Assembly (NCBI GenBank): GCA_016808115.1
Contig: JAEQBH010000132.1
Span: 62,001 to 126,000 of the forward strand
Source of the DNA: Tetrastigma voinierianum
Taxonomy: Eukaryota; Streptophyta; Magnoliopsida; Vitales; Vitaceae
Direction: 5' to 3'
Length of the DNA stretch: 64,000 nt
The notes under the pieces are model-generated. The model searched no databases. It was not told the DNA's origin and was given only the letters and a program-made list of their open reading frames with translations. Both the position numbers and the translations under genes were made by a program. Each line of letters begins with the position of its first letter. The stretch's first letter is position 1. Shown here in pieces: positions 10,678 through 22,015 of this stretch.

Positions 10678-13100
10678 TGTGAAACCCGAAAATTAGAAAT
10701 TTTCAAAATGGAAAAAATAATAATAATAATAATAATTAATACAATGGTTCAGGAAGCCTAGAAAATTCTAGATCTCTGGATGACAAACGGACTGGCGCCA
10801 TTGGATTCGTCCCTATAAATCCAAAGGACCTTAAAAGCTTCACGAATTATGAGACATTGAATACTACACGAGTAAAGATAATTCGCTAGTGATTTTCATG
10901 ATCGATTTTTAAGGAAAATCTCTCAGTTAGAATGGAGTCGAGCTAAGTTCAATTAAAATAAATTGAACTTGTAAATAAATAAATTGTTCGAGAGAGTTCA
11001 AACCAGAATGAGTGATGGACACATGGAGCAATGTGAGAAAATGTGTCCAAATAAAAAATAAATAAAAGATAAAAAAAACTTGAAAAAGAATAAGGATAAA
11101 AAGAAAAAAAAAAAAAAGTCAAAAAGAAGCAAATGAGAGTGGGAGACGGAGAGGTGGGTGTGAGAGGAAAAAAAAATTCTAGAGAGGGAAGCTCAAGCTT
11201 CTCTCTAAGATTTGTCGCAATCAAACCGTAGGTTTTTGTCACTAAAGGCAAAGCCTGGCCCACGTGACGAGAGCCACGCATGGGTACGAAACCTGAGTTT
11301 CCTCACAAACCCCACGTAAGGAGGAATTTTTCTACTTTGAAGATTTCATCAAAGGTCATTTAATGGCTTAGGTTTTTTAGCTATGAGGTTAGGGAATTTA
11401 GTCCCAAAATTTTGGGACAGTGTGTAGGAATTTTTAGAAATTTTTGGGACTATTTTTGGATGCCCCAGATCGAATTTTCGAGGACTCGTATTGGGCAACT
11501 GACTAAATTTTTAGGACCTGCTGATAGTCTGAACTGAATTTTTAGGACTATTTTCAAACATTATGAGTTGAATTTTTGGGACTGTTTTCGGATGGTCCGA
11601 ATAGGATTTTTAGAACTGTTTTCGGGTAGTCCCCGACTGTGTTGAGATTTGGTTTTAATCCTGGGATTGATGTTTTCTAGTTTTTTTTTTGTTTTTCGAT
11701 ATCACTGTAATTTGTTGATGAATGGAACAAAAAATGGTTCATGGCCATGAAGGGACCAAGAGGTGCCCTGTTTTATGTGGGTCCGAGATTTAGGCCATTT
11801 TGTGTGTTATTACAAAAATAAATAACATATTGTGTATAAAATCATATTAATATGTAAGCCATGATTTTATTAACATGGAATGGTGATGAATTTGAAATTA
11901 TATGTATAAATATAATATCTAGAATTTATAAATGTTGCATGTAAAGATGACAAAGCATAACATGGCATGATTAGTACTTACATGTACCACACATCTCGCC
12001 GAGTCGTTTAGTGCATGAGGTTATTATTCACCATTCTTGGTAATGTGTGGTGAGCTCGTAATCGGGATAACGTCCAAAATCTGAGATCATATTGTGTAAA
12101 ACACACAATACAATCACTTGTGGCTTCCGAAAGGAAGCAAAAGATCCCCTCCCTAGGGCCGGAAGACCCAAATTTTATTCTTGATTAGACATATGTGCTC
12201 CTACATGTAAATTCACGAGTGTCTACATGCATGGCCCGTGCGAGACTCGAAATACGACACCCACTAAATGACATGGATTTGATAAATTAAAATCGAGGGT
12301 TGTCCAATGGTTTAAGTCATCAAGGAAACATCAATGATTGGTTTTTCATGACATACAGGTGAGGGAGTCGATCGATTCTGTTAGGTATGAAGAGTCTCAT
12401 CTCACGCATGACACTTTAAATATTTATATATATGTATCGTATTATTTATATGGAATATGATTTTGTGTTTTATGTATGCCATTGTATGTGCATTTAGGCT
12501 GGAGTTGCCATTGTAGGAAAAATTTCACTCCGGGCATTGCTCACCCCGTCAGGACTCCCTTCGCACTAGTGGTGTGCCAAGGAGACGACGCTTCTACAAA
12601 GCCGTGATTGTGAAGGAGGCCAATGTGTGGCCTTGATATTACTTTTGTAAAAAGTATTTTGTATAAAAGAATTGTAATTAAATTCTTTTGGGACTATTGT
12701 CTAAATATTCAGATATGTAATTATGGTAAGAGGGATGACTAGTGGTAATTAAGGTTTGACTTTCATATTTTAGATTTAAAATGTGAATGAATGTAATCCT
12801 AAGAAGGATGTATTGTTGCAGCCGAGTAACTCAAAGGTCCACTAGTAGTTCATGATAGTCAGATATCTGGGATATGGACATATGGACCCCGTGTGGTCAT
12901 TACTACTCGTGGAGAGACCTGATGGCTTATGGCTATACAGGTTGTAAGTCATAGCTCCCCAACATGCTGAGACTCGTCGATTTTTAGAAAATATGATCCC
13001 GATAAATGGACACAACAATGTGGTATTTCCGTCACCCGAATCCACAGAATTTGACCGGCCGGGACGAGTTGTCAATCTAGACCCTGATTGGGGTGTCACA
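10678..13100 (+). repeat. E1 5' LTR
   Basis: Begins TGTGAAACCCGAAAATTAG and ends GGGGTGTCACA. It is alignable along its length with 19807-22015 (shared AATTAGAAATTTTCAAAA at the start, TAAATAACAT and GGAATATGATTT in the middle, GGTGTCACA at the end). Holds an (AAT)n stretch at 10708-10737, a TATA-like TATAAAT at 10813-10819, a purine-rich block at 11095-11190 and a degenerate repeat built on AATTTTTGGGACTGTTTTCG at 11395-11640. Confidence 0.85.
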
Positions 13101-13103
13101 ACT

Positions 13104-13121
13104 TGGTATCATAACTTAGGT
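13104..13121 (+). promoter_or_regulatory. E1 primer binding site (initiator Met tRNA type)
   Basis: TGGTATCATAACTTAGGT starts 3 bases after the LTR end GTGTCACA. TGGTATCA is the 3' end complement of initiator methionine tRNA, as used by most plant chromoviruses. The following bases are diverged. Confidence 0.75.
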
Positions 13122-13640
13122 AAACCATTACCTAGGGAGCTTGGGTGTGGGTATCCACAAGTAGGGTCCTGATACTAGCTCGTCTCAGATAGGTATCAAG
13201 AGTCTAGGTACACGAATATCGAGGGCTGACGGATATGGGTATAGGCCATCAGATTCATTGAGTTCTGGTGTCGCAGTTTGTATATCAGAAAAGTAGGTAT
13301 GTGGTTACCTAGGAAAATGATAAGCATTGGGTTTAGACCATTGCATGCATTTTACATTTTCATCTTGCATGCTACATGATTGTGATTGCGTGTCACAAAT
13401 TGCATGAATTATATACATGGTAGAATGTATATAGGAAAAGATGAACACTAGGGTTACAAAACACAACCTTAAGAGTTCTAAATTGACAGAACTGGTATAG
13501 GTCAGATTTTGATGTTCATTAGTGGGCTGGTATGGCACTACTAAATAGATAATGAGAGAAATCTCACATGGGCTTAGAGGTTGAAACTCCGGAAAACTGT
13601 CATGAATTCACCTTTAGGAACAAGGGTGAGTGTTGATATG
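13122..13640 (+). other. E1 non-coding leader
   Basis: No gag frame is visible. Blocks such as GTATCAAGAGTCTAGGTA, GTGTCACAAATTGCATGAAT and CCTTAAGAGTTCTAAATTG match the minus-strand leaders of E2 (42840-42330) and E3 (53620-52990). The leader is therefore a conserved part of this element group and not random filler. Confidence 0.6.
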
Positions 13641-14465
13641 ATATGTCGGAATTCAGAGTTAGAGATCCCGAGATTCTACTCACCTTGGACCTAAGGGTCA
13701 TGATGTTAGAGCCTGAATGTCATCCCCTCGCAGGATGACCAAGGGTTGATACATGACAAGTCATTACTGACTACGACGCAAGAGAGTTATTGCCTATGCA
13801 TAGGATGGTAATTTTGTAATGTTTCAGGGGGATAAGCACGATGCTTTACCCCAAACCGTGCATGACTCCAGATGGAGTGGACAATTGATGGGTTGGCTAG
13901 CAAGCCTTACCTTAGAGGATGAGGGGAGACGGGATTTGAGTCTACCTCGAGTGGTTTACGAGTATGAGGATGTTATTCAAGATGAGCTACCGAGATTACC
14001 TCCTCACAGGGATGTGAACTTTGTCAATGAGTTATACCCTGGTACGTCGCCCTTATCTATGACTCCTCATAGGATGGCACCGGTTGAGTTACAGGAATTC
14101 AAGGTCCAATTGCAGGAATTGTTGGACAAAGGTTTTATTAGACTGAGCACTTCACCATGGGGCGCTTCGGTTCTGTTTGCGAAGAAGAAGGACAAGACCC
14201 TTCGACTGTACATATTACCGAAAATTGAACAGGGTTACGATCAAGAATTGATATCCTCAACAGATGATGATTTGCCTGATCACCTTAAAGGGCAGCTCAC
14301 TCCAAGATAGAACTTCGCACCAGTTACCATCAATTAAGAGTTGGGGAGGCTAATATCCCTAAGACAACGTTTAGGATGCAGTATGGGCATTTCAAGTTCA
14401 CATTGATGCCCTCCGGGTTGACGAATGCCCCAACGACATTCATGGATCTCATGCATAGGGTATTC
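13640..14465 (+). pseudogene. E1 pol, first part: protease end and N-terminal reverse transcriptase
   Basis: An open stretch from 13819 to 14310 includes DSRWSGQLMGWLASLTLEDE (end of the protease-RT linker), VYEYEDVIQDELPRLPPHRD, NELYPGTSPLSMTPHRMAP, LQELLDKGFIRLSTSPWGAS and VLFAKKKDKTLRL, the fingers of Ty3/gypsy RT. A 1-2 nt shift near 14215 breaks the frame. Recognisable RT then continues (RTSYHQLRVGEANIPKTTFR, FTLMPSGLTNAPTTFMDLMH) to RVF at 14465, where X1 interrupts it. The catalytic YVDD-type motif lies in the second part. Nearly all of protease and the whole of gag are absent upstream. Confidence 0.85.
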
Positions 14466-15054
14466 ATGTGTCTTAAACTCTTATATTTTTAATCCATTTT
14501 TATGGCTAATTTTTAGTATCTTTAGATTTGTTTTAATGCCAAATTATGGAACATTTACAAACTTTGTGTTTTGCAGGTTTTAATTCAAAAAGGAGAAAAT
14601 TACAGTATGAAAGAAGAGAAAAGAAAGAATTGGGTACAGCCTCTCTGTCAGCGACAAAGTTTTGTGTGTAGCAACAAACTTCCAAGTAAATGGCAAATGA
14701 ACTCAGTCACTACACACTCTCTGTCGCAACACAAAAGGTTTGAGTATTGACAGATTTAGCTCTATCATGATAGTTAATGTTGTGTCATGGTGGTAAAATG
14801 GAAAGAAAATAACCAATCAGCTGAGACAAAGAAAGTTTATGTTTCGAAAAAGTTTTCAGTAGGATGTCAACACAAGGAAGAAATTGTCGCTACAAAGAAG
14901 CTCTTGTCGCTACAAATGAAACAGGATGAAGGCGGAAATTATGTCACAACAAGGTAACTTCTATCAGGACAAGAATTTAAAAAGCAACATGCAGAAGAAT
15001 ATTGCGATAGATAAGTTTATGTTGCAACATAATGAAGAACAAAAGGCAATCTAT

Positions 15055-15903
15055 GTCGCGACAAAATCCTCTTTTGTCGCGACATTGATTATGGCAACAT
15101 GGAAAAGCTTGTTAAGATAGAAGAAGAGCTTCGAAGAAAGATTTCTTTCGCGATAAGGTGACGTAAGTCGCAACGCCGAAAGAAGAAGAAACTCTGGTGG
15201 TCGTGACAGATAAATAAGGTCGCGACATGTGATGCTTACTTAGTGAACAGACCTGGTTGCAACAAAAGAATCCAATGTTGCGACATACTTCAAGCTTAAG
15301 AGATGTTTCGATGTCGCGACAGAGATCCTAAAGTCGCGACATAGAGATCAGCTAAACACAGATAAATAAGGTCGCGATAGACTTTTCTATGTCGCGACAA
15401 AGATTCCAACACAAGGAAGAGAAGTCTTGTCGCAACATAACAAACTAGGTCGCGACAGCAAACATCGACAACACCAAGAGGCCAAAATGAAGCTGCAACA
15501 AGAAATCGGTTATGATAAAAATCCTCGTCGATAAACTTTCTGGGTCGCGATAGAAATTCTGACAATACAAGAAACAGTGTTGCAACCAGAACCAAAACAA
15601 AAATGTTATCGCGACATAAAAACTGGGTCGCGACACCAATTTCTAGTTAGCCAGAGCTACAGAAACTATGTCGCGTAAACAGTACCGTCGATGTCGCAAT
15701 ACAACTATTCGGGCGAACCACACACAAGATTGCCGCGATTACGTGTAACGCTGTAACAACAGACTTGTAAAGACGTATTGTTACGAGCATAAAGAAAGAT
15801 TTGTTGTGATAGAGGAAACTCTATCACGACATAATGAATATGTTGAAGAAAAGAATATTGTCACGATAGAATCCAAGAAGGAGCCTAGGGAACAGGTCGC
15901 GAC
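15055..15903 (+). repeat. GTCGCGAC palindrome array in X1
   Basis: Exact GTCGCGAC starts at 15055, 15076, 15219, 15313, 15333, 15391, 15449, 15627 and 15896, usually extended to TGTCGCGACA. Many one-mismatch versions (GTCGCAAC, GTCGCGAT, ATCGCGAC) lie between. Nine exact copies in about 850 bases compare with roughly 0.01 expected by chance in random sequence of even composition. The array ends about 90 bases upstream of the TATA box at 15994. Confidence 0.9.
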
Positions 15904-15993
15904 AAAACTTCCAAGTTACGACAGAGAATGCAATCTCAAGCAGACTTGATCCACAATGTAGCCTCGAATTTAGGCCTAAACTTCTAGTGGCTC

Positions 15994-16000
15994 TATAAAT
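15994..16000 (+). promoter_or_regulatory. TATA box of X1 LTR
   Basis: CTCTATAAATAAAC. Equivalent TATAAAT motifs lie at 24231-24237 and 32084-32090 on the minus strand in the X2 LTRs, in each case just downstream of the GTCGCGAC cluster. Confidence 0.6.
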
Positions 16001-17546
16001 AAACAATTTGAGGAAAGTGAGGAGAGTCTAGTTGAAGGAAAAAGGAGGGCATCTGGGGAGCTGAGGACTGTTTTGTATTATATTTTTCTTTTATTTATTT
16101 ATTTCTTTTCTTTTCTTTTCTTCATAGACTAGATTTAGCGTAAAATTTTAATTTGATTACTGGATCTGAAACAATGAATTGTTCAGAAGTTTATAAGTTG
16201 AATTAAATTGTTGAAAGTCATCTTCGATTGTTGTCTGAATCCAATGAAATCTAGACAAAAGCAGAATTCATTTCTTTCCACCGATAGCGCTATAATGAAT
16301 TTTCCTAATCAAATAATATTTCAAATGCTCATCAGAATCTAGTTTTTGTGAAATACAACTTTCGTTGGGAAATATATGATGTGAGTTATGGTCTTTTCTG
16401 CAGAATTAGAAAGAAATTTCCTGAGTTTAGAATCTTGAATTTATTTGAATGGTGATATTCATAAAGTGAATTGTTCCCAATATTAGTAACTAATACCCAC
16501 AAAAGGATTGTTTTCTGGCTCTGATTTCCGGGAGGCCCTCTAAGTGACATAGAGATGGAGATTCTTGAGAGCATGTAGCAATTACTTGGGGGTATGCTAG
16601 ACTAATATTGAAGAACTAGTGAGCTCTAAAAGATTACTTAGATAAATCATCAATTTACTCATGGTTTGAGAATTAGTTGAGTGGTCTATCAATTTAATCA
16701 ATTAGAGATTTCTCCTTGGTCTAGAGGAATGATCTTGATCCTATGTTAGCTAAGATCTAATCAAGGAAAATGAGAACTCTTTAAGATGTCAAGGATGAGA
16801 CATCATTCATCTTGTAAAAATCTGGCAATGACCTTGGCTTGGAAAGCAAGAAATCTGCAGTTATAAGAAATGTGTATGAAGTATTGGAAAAGAAAAATAC
16901 CTATATCTTATAAAGAAATTCTAATTACAAGTAATTGATTAGAAACATGAATCAGAAACGAACATGACTGTCTAATCAGTGAAAAGTATAGTTAAAGGAG
17001 AAATCTAAACTATATTACCTTGCCTCTTTGACAATTTCAGATTCCAATTTATGATAGAATTGAATTAGATTATGATGTAGGAATTGATAATTTCACAAGA
17101 GTGAAATCCCAGTGTCCACTTCAAGCAATAATCTGGTTTAGTCCAGTTTATGTTTAGGAGTTAAAAAATTTTTTTTTCCTTTATTATAGATGTAGAAATT
17201 TAGATAGTAGAATTTTAATTGTTATCGAAATTTCTATGAAATGGAAGTTCTAATAGTATGGAACTCGAAAGAATAAAATTAGAATTTAAAATTTTGTCCA
17301 CAATCTCTATGGGAATGATATCCCACTTATTGATCCACTTTTTATAACTTGTAACCTACACTTGCAAGATAAGACCAAACTAAATCTTTTTTAATGAATT
17401 CATTGACAAATCCATTTTTCTTATGAGCGCATGCTATTTTTGGTCTGAACAAGTTTCTAGTGCCTTTATTAGGGATTAGCATATAGTCCTGTGGTAACGG
17501 TACTATAAATTTGTACATATATCATTTGGTCACATCAAGTTTTTGG

Positions 17547-17618
17547 CGTCATTGCCCGGGATTGAACCCGAGTCACCCGGGTGATAGGCGGGAATACTCA
17601 CCACTATACTACAACGAT
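17547..17618 (-). tRNA. tRNA-Asp-derived copy (decayed), with CCA, in X1
   Basis: The reverse complement is a 72-nt tRNA-Asp cloverleaf: acceptor ATCGTTG pairing with CAATGAC, D arm with GTATAGTGGTGAGTAT, anticodon loop CTATCAC, and T loop TTCAATC. TGG at 17544-17546 is the complement of CCA, which plant nuclear tRNA genes do not encode, so the copy derives from a mature tRNA or its cDNA. Defects: anticodon ATC where plant tRNA-Asp has GTC, a broken pair in the anticodon stem, one in the T stem and an A-C at the first acceptor pair; there is no T-run terminator after the 3' end. It stands where an Athila-type primer site would be (AAGTTTTTGGCG context). Almost certainly not an expressed tRNA gene. 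Confidence 0.85.
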
Positions 17619-17793
17619 ATGACTTTCAGGTTTGGTCATATCAACTGTAATTGCAATCAACTGAAAGAAATGAATTCCAGCTTTTGTCTGGATTTCCTCT
17701 CATCGATTCGCATAGCACCCGAGATGACTTTCAATAATTTAATTAAACTTCTAAACTTCGAATAATTCAATCGCTTTCAGATCCACAAGACCA

Positions 17794-19695
17794 GTATTCC
17801 AAATTTATTTATATCGGGCTTGTCGTGGTCTTTGTTGACGCATATCTTGATCTTATCCCAACTGAGGGATATGGAGGATCATTCGATTGTTCCCAGCACC
17901 GTGACCATCAATTGTATGCAAAGTTCAATAAGTGTGAGTTTTGGCTTGCTGAGGTAAAATTCTTGGGACATGTCAGCCTGGCCAAAACAAGACCTCCAGA
18001 AGGTAGAGGCTGAAAGCCATGAGCTGGGAGAGGCCTCTCTCTCGTCGCCCAGATACGCCCGCTGGACTCCGACGGCACTAAGAAGAGGTTCATCGAGATT
18101 TCTCTCGCCGAGCAAGAACTATGACTAGATCAATTCGCAAGGGGTCGTAGCTTTGAGGATGACTTGTGTGAGAAGGTTATTCCAGAATTGAAAAGAAGGC
18201 TTACTAAATTCTTTTCGATAGTTTAGTGGGAACAGTGATACAATGGTACATCACTGGTAATCAGGATGCCTCTAGTGGACTCGGGATCGGGATGTGTCTC
18301 TTGATGAATCAGTAGTTGTAGCTTGCCTGCATACCTAAAGAATCATGAGCAAACTACCCTACACATGATCCGGAGTTGGTCGCCAATGTCTTGCCTTAAA
18401 GATTCGGGCGCTACTATTTGTGTGGGTGAATACCAAGTATTTTCGCATCACAAGAGTTTGAAGTATATTTTCACATAGCGGGAACTCAACATGAGGCAAC
18501 GCAGATGGATGGAGTATTTGGAGGATTATGACTTCACTTTGCATTACCATCCCGGAAGGCAACCCAGTATTGCGCGCCAATAAGTCATGGGGAGTACTGG
18601 TTAGTGTAGCTTCCCGGAGTGGAAAATGCTCGAGACTATGGGAACACGTCACGATGGATTTTGTGACCCACTTTCCGCGTACATAGCGGAGGCATGACGC
18701 GGTATGGGTGATAGTGAATCGGCTCACTAAGCTTCCAAGACATTTTCTAGCAAAGGTGTATGACCTTCACATTGGAGGAATTCTCGTTTGCCAGTCGAGA
18801 GATTGTCCACGCTACGGAGCACCGCCGCTGTCTGGCAAGACGTACAGTGATCCTAGGTTCAGACACACTTTCGTAGAGTTTCAAAAGGCTATAGGACACA
18901 AATGCACCAGAGCAATTAATGCTTCATCCGCATGCATGGTCGCTGAAGGGGACCATATAGATTTTAGAGGACATGTTGCGAGCATGCGTCCTGGATCTTA
19001 AGGGTAGTTGGGAAGAGCACTTACCCTTAGTGGAATTGGCCTACAACAACAATTATAAGACTAGTATACATATGGCACCCTATGAGGCCTTATATGGGAG
19101 GCCATGCCGATCCCCTACTTAATGAAGAGACAGGAGAGAGAGTTCCATCACCGGGGTCCCATTTGCTCTAGAGACATCTTCTCAGAAGGTGAATTTGATT
19201 CGAAATTGCCTCCTTACGACTGTAGTAGATAAAAAGAGCTGACGCCTACGACGGCGCCGAGCTCTGTGAGTTCAAGGTGGGTGATCACGTGCTCTTCTTG
19301 AAGGTGATGCCTAAGAGGAGTGGTCGATTCGGCAAGCGTAGGGAAGCTAGGCTACCAAGGTTTATTTGGGCTCCTTTAGGTAATTTCAGAGAGCGGTAGG
19401 TAGTTCACATATTGGTTAGTTCTACCATCGAGTTTATCAGGTGTCCATGAGGTGTTCCACGCCTCCTGTTCGAAGTATACCCGCATCCAACCTGTAAGCA
19501 ATGGATCGGGAGATATTCTTGTTGATATTGATGGGACCTTCGATGAGGGACCGATGTGTATCATGGATAGCCGGATCAAGTTTTGCGACGCAAGACCGTG
19601 CGGTTAGTAAAAGTGCTATGACTATACCGAGGAGTGGAGGAAGCAATGTGGGAATGCTAGGACACGATGCGGGCCTCATATCCTTTCCTATTTGA
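17794..19695 (+). pseudogene. E1 pol, second part: RT, RNase H, integrase, chromodomain-like tail
   Basis: Continues RT at 17794 with the catalytic-site region VVFVDA (usual VVFVDD; the last Asp is replaced as read) and then DHQLYAKFNKCEFWLAEVKF. RNase H follows with NYPTHDPELVANVLALKI (about 18340-18400) and LHYHPG (18540). Integrase follows with WEHVTMDFVTHFP near 18640 (first catalytic Asp), DPRFRHTFVEFQKAIG near 18850 (second) and YEALYGRPCRSP near 19080. The tail has SSLSGVHEVFHASC and DILVDIDGTFDEGPMCIMDS, then GVEEAMWE and SYPFLFEDEG, the chromodomain-like end of Tekay-type elements. Frameshifts and stops occur throughout. Confidence 0.85.
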
Positions 19696-19794
19696 GGATG
19701 AAGGTGCATGGTCTAATATTTGGTATTAGTATATTATTGCATATGCATGTGTCGCTAGTAAGTATGTGTGAATTTTGGTGGATGAAATTCTGCT

Positions 19795-19806
19795 AAGGGG
19801 GAAGAA
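19795..19806 (+). promoter_or_regulatory. E1 polypurine tract
   Basis: AAGGGGGAAGAA immediately before the 3' LTR start TGTAAAACC, in the expected place for plus-strand priming. Confidence 0.75.
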
Positions 19807-22015
19807 TGTAAAACCTAGGAAAATTAGAAATTTTCAAAAATAGCAAAATAATAATAATTGTCAAAATCGTTCAGGGAAGCCTAGAAAATTCTCTAGATAT
19901 TGATTATCAAAACTGACCACTCTAAACGGTGACCTATAAAGCCATTTAGTTCGAGATTACCAGGAAATCTTACAAAATTTATGGTGAAAAGTCTCCGTGA
20001 TTCTGCAGTGACGAGATTTTACGAAAAATCTCTGCCAAGAAATAGCTTGAGCTAAGTTCATTTAAAAATAAATTGAACTTTAAAATAAAGAGATTGTTTT
20101 GCGAAATGTGATCGAATGAGCGATGACACAAGACGCACCCAAGCCATGTGTCCAAATTTAAAAAAAATAAATAAATAAAAAAGGATAAAAAGGAAAAAAA
20201 AAAAAAGAATGAAAGTCAAAAGGAAGAAAATGAGAGGGGGAGACAGAAAGGTGGCCATGAGAGGAAAAAAAATTTGAGAGAAAGATTTCATGCAAGAATT
20301 CCCGCGTTTTCGTCTTTGTTAAAGTGCAGTCGCAACCACGACGAGAGCTATGCGCTGGCACTAAAATCTCGAAAGAGTATAATCTACATAAAGAATGTTC
20401 CTTACTTGGAATATTTCTAGCCTAAAGGTCATTTAATGGATTAGGTTTTCTTGAGGCCATAAAAGGTCAGAATTTAAGCCCCAAAATCTTACTAAGCTCA
20501 TAGACTTTTAGGAGTTTTTGTGGAATTTTCAAGACTGTTGATAAATCTCGGCTGAATTTTCAAGACTGCTTAATAAATCTGGGGATAGGATTTTCTAAAA
20601 CTTTCTGGTAATTCTCAATTGTGTTGAGATTTGTTTTTAATCCTAAGAAAGATCGATGTCTGTGGCTGCTGGGCTGGAAGCTTTTTCTGTGAGATCACCG
20701 TAATTTGTCGATGAAACGGAACCAAAATGGTTCATGGTCGCGCGGACTTATGGCGCCTCTTATGTGGGTCCCAGATTACAGCTGCCATTTTATGTGTTAT
20801 CGTTGGAAAATAAATAACATGATGTCTGTAAAAATTATGCAGATATGCTTTGGCGTGATTTATTAACATGGAAATGGTGATGAATGGAAATTATATGTAT
20901 AAAATATAATTATTCAATTTATAAATTCAGATGTAGCATGACATAGTATGAAATGGCATGATTCCATTTCATATGACTCGGGTTGTGTAAAACAATAATA
21001 ATACTAAATCACATGTTTAAAGTAAGCAAAATGGGGCGTGATCTCCCCATGGTGAAAGACCCAAATTTATTCTCGACAGGACATATAGCTCGACGATAAG
21101 TTCGAAGATGGGCCGTATGGCCGCAGGTGAGACCTGAGCCCACCAATGGAAACACACGGATTTGATAAATTAAAAAAAATAGAGGGTTGTCAAACGGTTT
21201 AAGTATTGCGAAACACTAATGATCGTTCGCCACATGGCGCAGTGCGAGGAGCTTCGCTTAGTGACTGGTGGTGGGCATGAGGAGTCCCCCATCTCATGAC
21301 GATTAAGAATATCTCCATATAGGGATTGCATTATTTATATGGAATATGATTTGATGTTTTATGTATGCCATTGCATGTGCATTTAGGTGGGGAGTTGCCC
21401 TTGTAGGAAAAATTTTCTACAAGGCATTGCTCATCTCGTCGTGGGACCCCCCTTTCAAGTACAGAGGGCATACAGGGAGACGGCGCTCCGACGAGGCCAT
21501 GATTGTGAAGGAGGGCGATGTGTGGCCTTGATATTACTTTTGTAAAAAGTATTTTGTTTAGAAGAATTGTAATTAAATTCTTTTGGGACTATCATTTTAA
21601 ATAGTTTCCAGGTATATAATTATGGTAAAGAGGGTCGTGATCGGACTTCACGTTGTAATTATGTTTTACTTTCAAATTTTAGATTAAATGTGAATGAATG
21701 ATCCGGTAAAGTGATGTATTGAAGTGAGCCGAAAGTCCCGGTGTCCACGAGTAGTTGCATATAGTTGTATATTGGGGATATGGATGATGACCTTGTGTGG
21801 TCATTACTACTTCTGTTGAGACCTGGATGAGTTATGGTTATACATGTTGTATGTTGGGTAGAGCTCCCCAAATAAAGGAGACTCTGCCCGATTTTTTTGT
21901 CAAAATATGGATCCCAATAAATGGGACACAATAGTGTGGTATCGGGTCACCATAAATCCATAGGAATTTTGCATTTGATCTATTGGGTCAACGGGACCTT
22001 GATTCAGGTGTCACA
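19807..22015 (+). repeat. E1 3' LTR
   Basis: Begins TGTAAAACCTAGGAAAATTA and ends GGTGTCACA. About 210 bp shorter than the 5' LTR; one visible difference is that the AATTTTTGGGACTG-type repeat has fewer units (about 20500-20625). Purine block at 20170-20285. Confidence 0.85.

Larger units (their letters stand above)
14466..17793 (+). mobile_element. X1: solo-LTR-like Athila-related insertion with GTATTC target duplication
   Basis: The insertion splits E1 RT. GTATTC stands on both sides (14460-14465 and 17794-17799), and joining the flanks there restores the RT motif order RVF-YL-R-VVVFVD. Ends are TGTGTCTTAAAC and AAGACCA. The first 60 bases align with the start of the X2 LTRs (CTTAAA, ATCCATTTTT, TAATTTTTA). 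The purine/pyrimidine block near 16065-16130 and the AGATCTAATCAAGGAAAATG region (about 16752) also match X2 LTR sequence in reverse orientation. No coding domains. A TATA box, a GTCGCGAC array and a tRNA-Asp copy lie inside. It is best read as a solo LTR or LTR plus short leader; which of the two is open. Confidence 0.75.
10678..22015 (+). mobile_element. Chromovirus E1 (Ty3/gypsy, Tekay/Del-like), gag-less, with nested insertion X1
   Basis: Two direct LTRs (10678-13100 and 19807-22015), a Met-tRNA type primer site at 13104, a purine tract before the 3' LTR, and a pol order of RT, RNase H, integrase and chromodomain-like tail on the plus strand. Without X1 the internal region is only about 3.4 kb and holds no gag and only traces of protease before RT. 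Pol is full of stops and frameshifts. E1 sits inside the LTR region of the minus-strand copia element C1. The 5-bp flanks (TAACA and CACCA) do not match well, so the target duplication is decayed or my ends are off by a few bases. Confidence 0.85.

Noticed and set aside
15296..15639. 99- and 64-codon minus frames with repeated SRHR/RPRK blocks
   Set aside because: The repeats are translations of the GTCGCGAC array, and the frame is not kept in the X2 LTRs.
17547..17618. Functional tRNA-Asp gene
   Set aside because: It carries a CCA complement, mismatches in three stems, an altered anticodon base and no terminator, and lies in an LTR-derived insertion.
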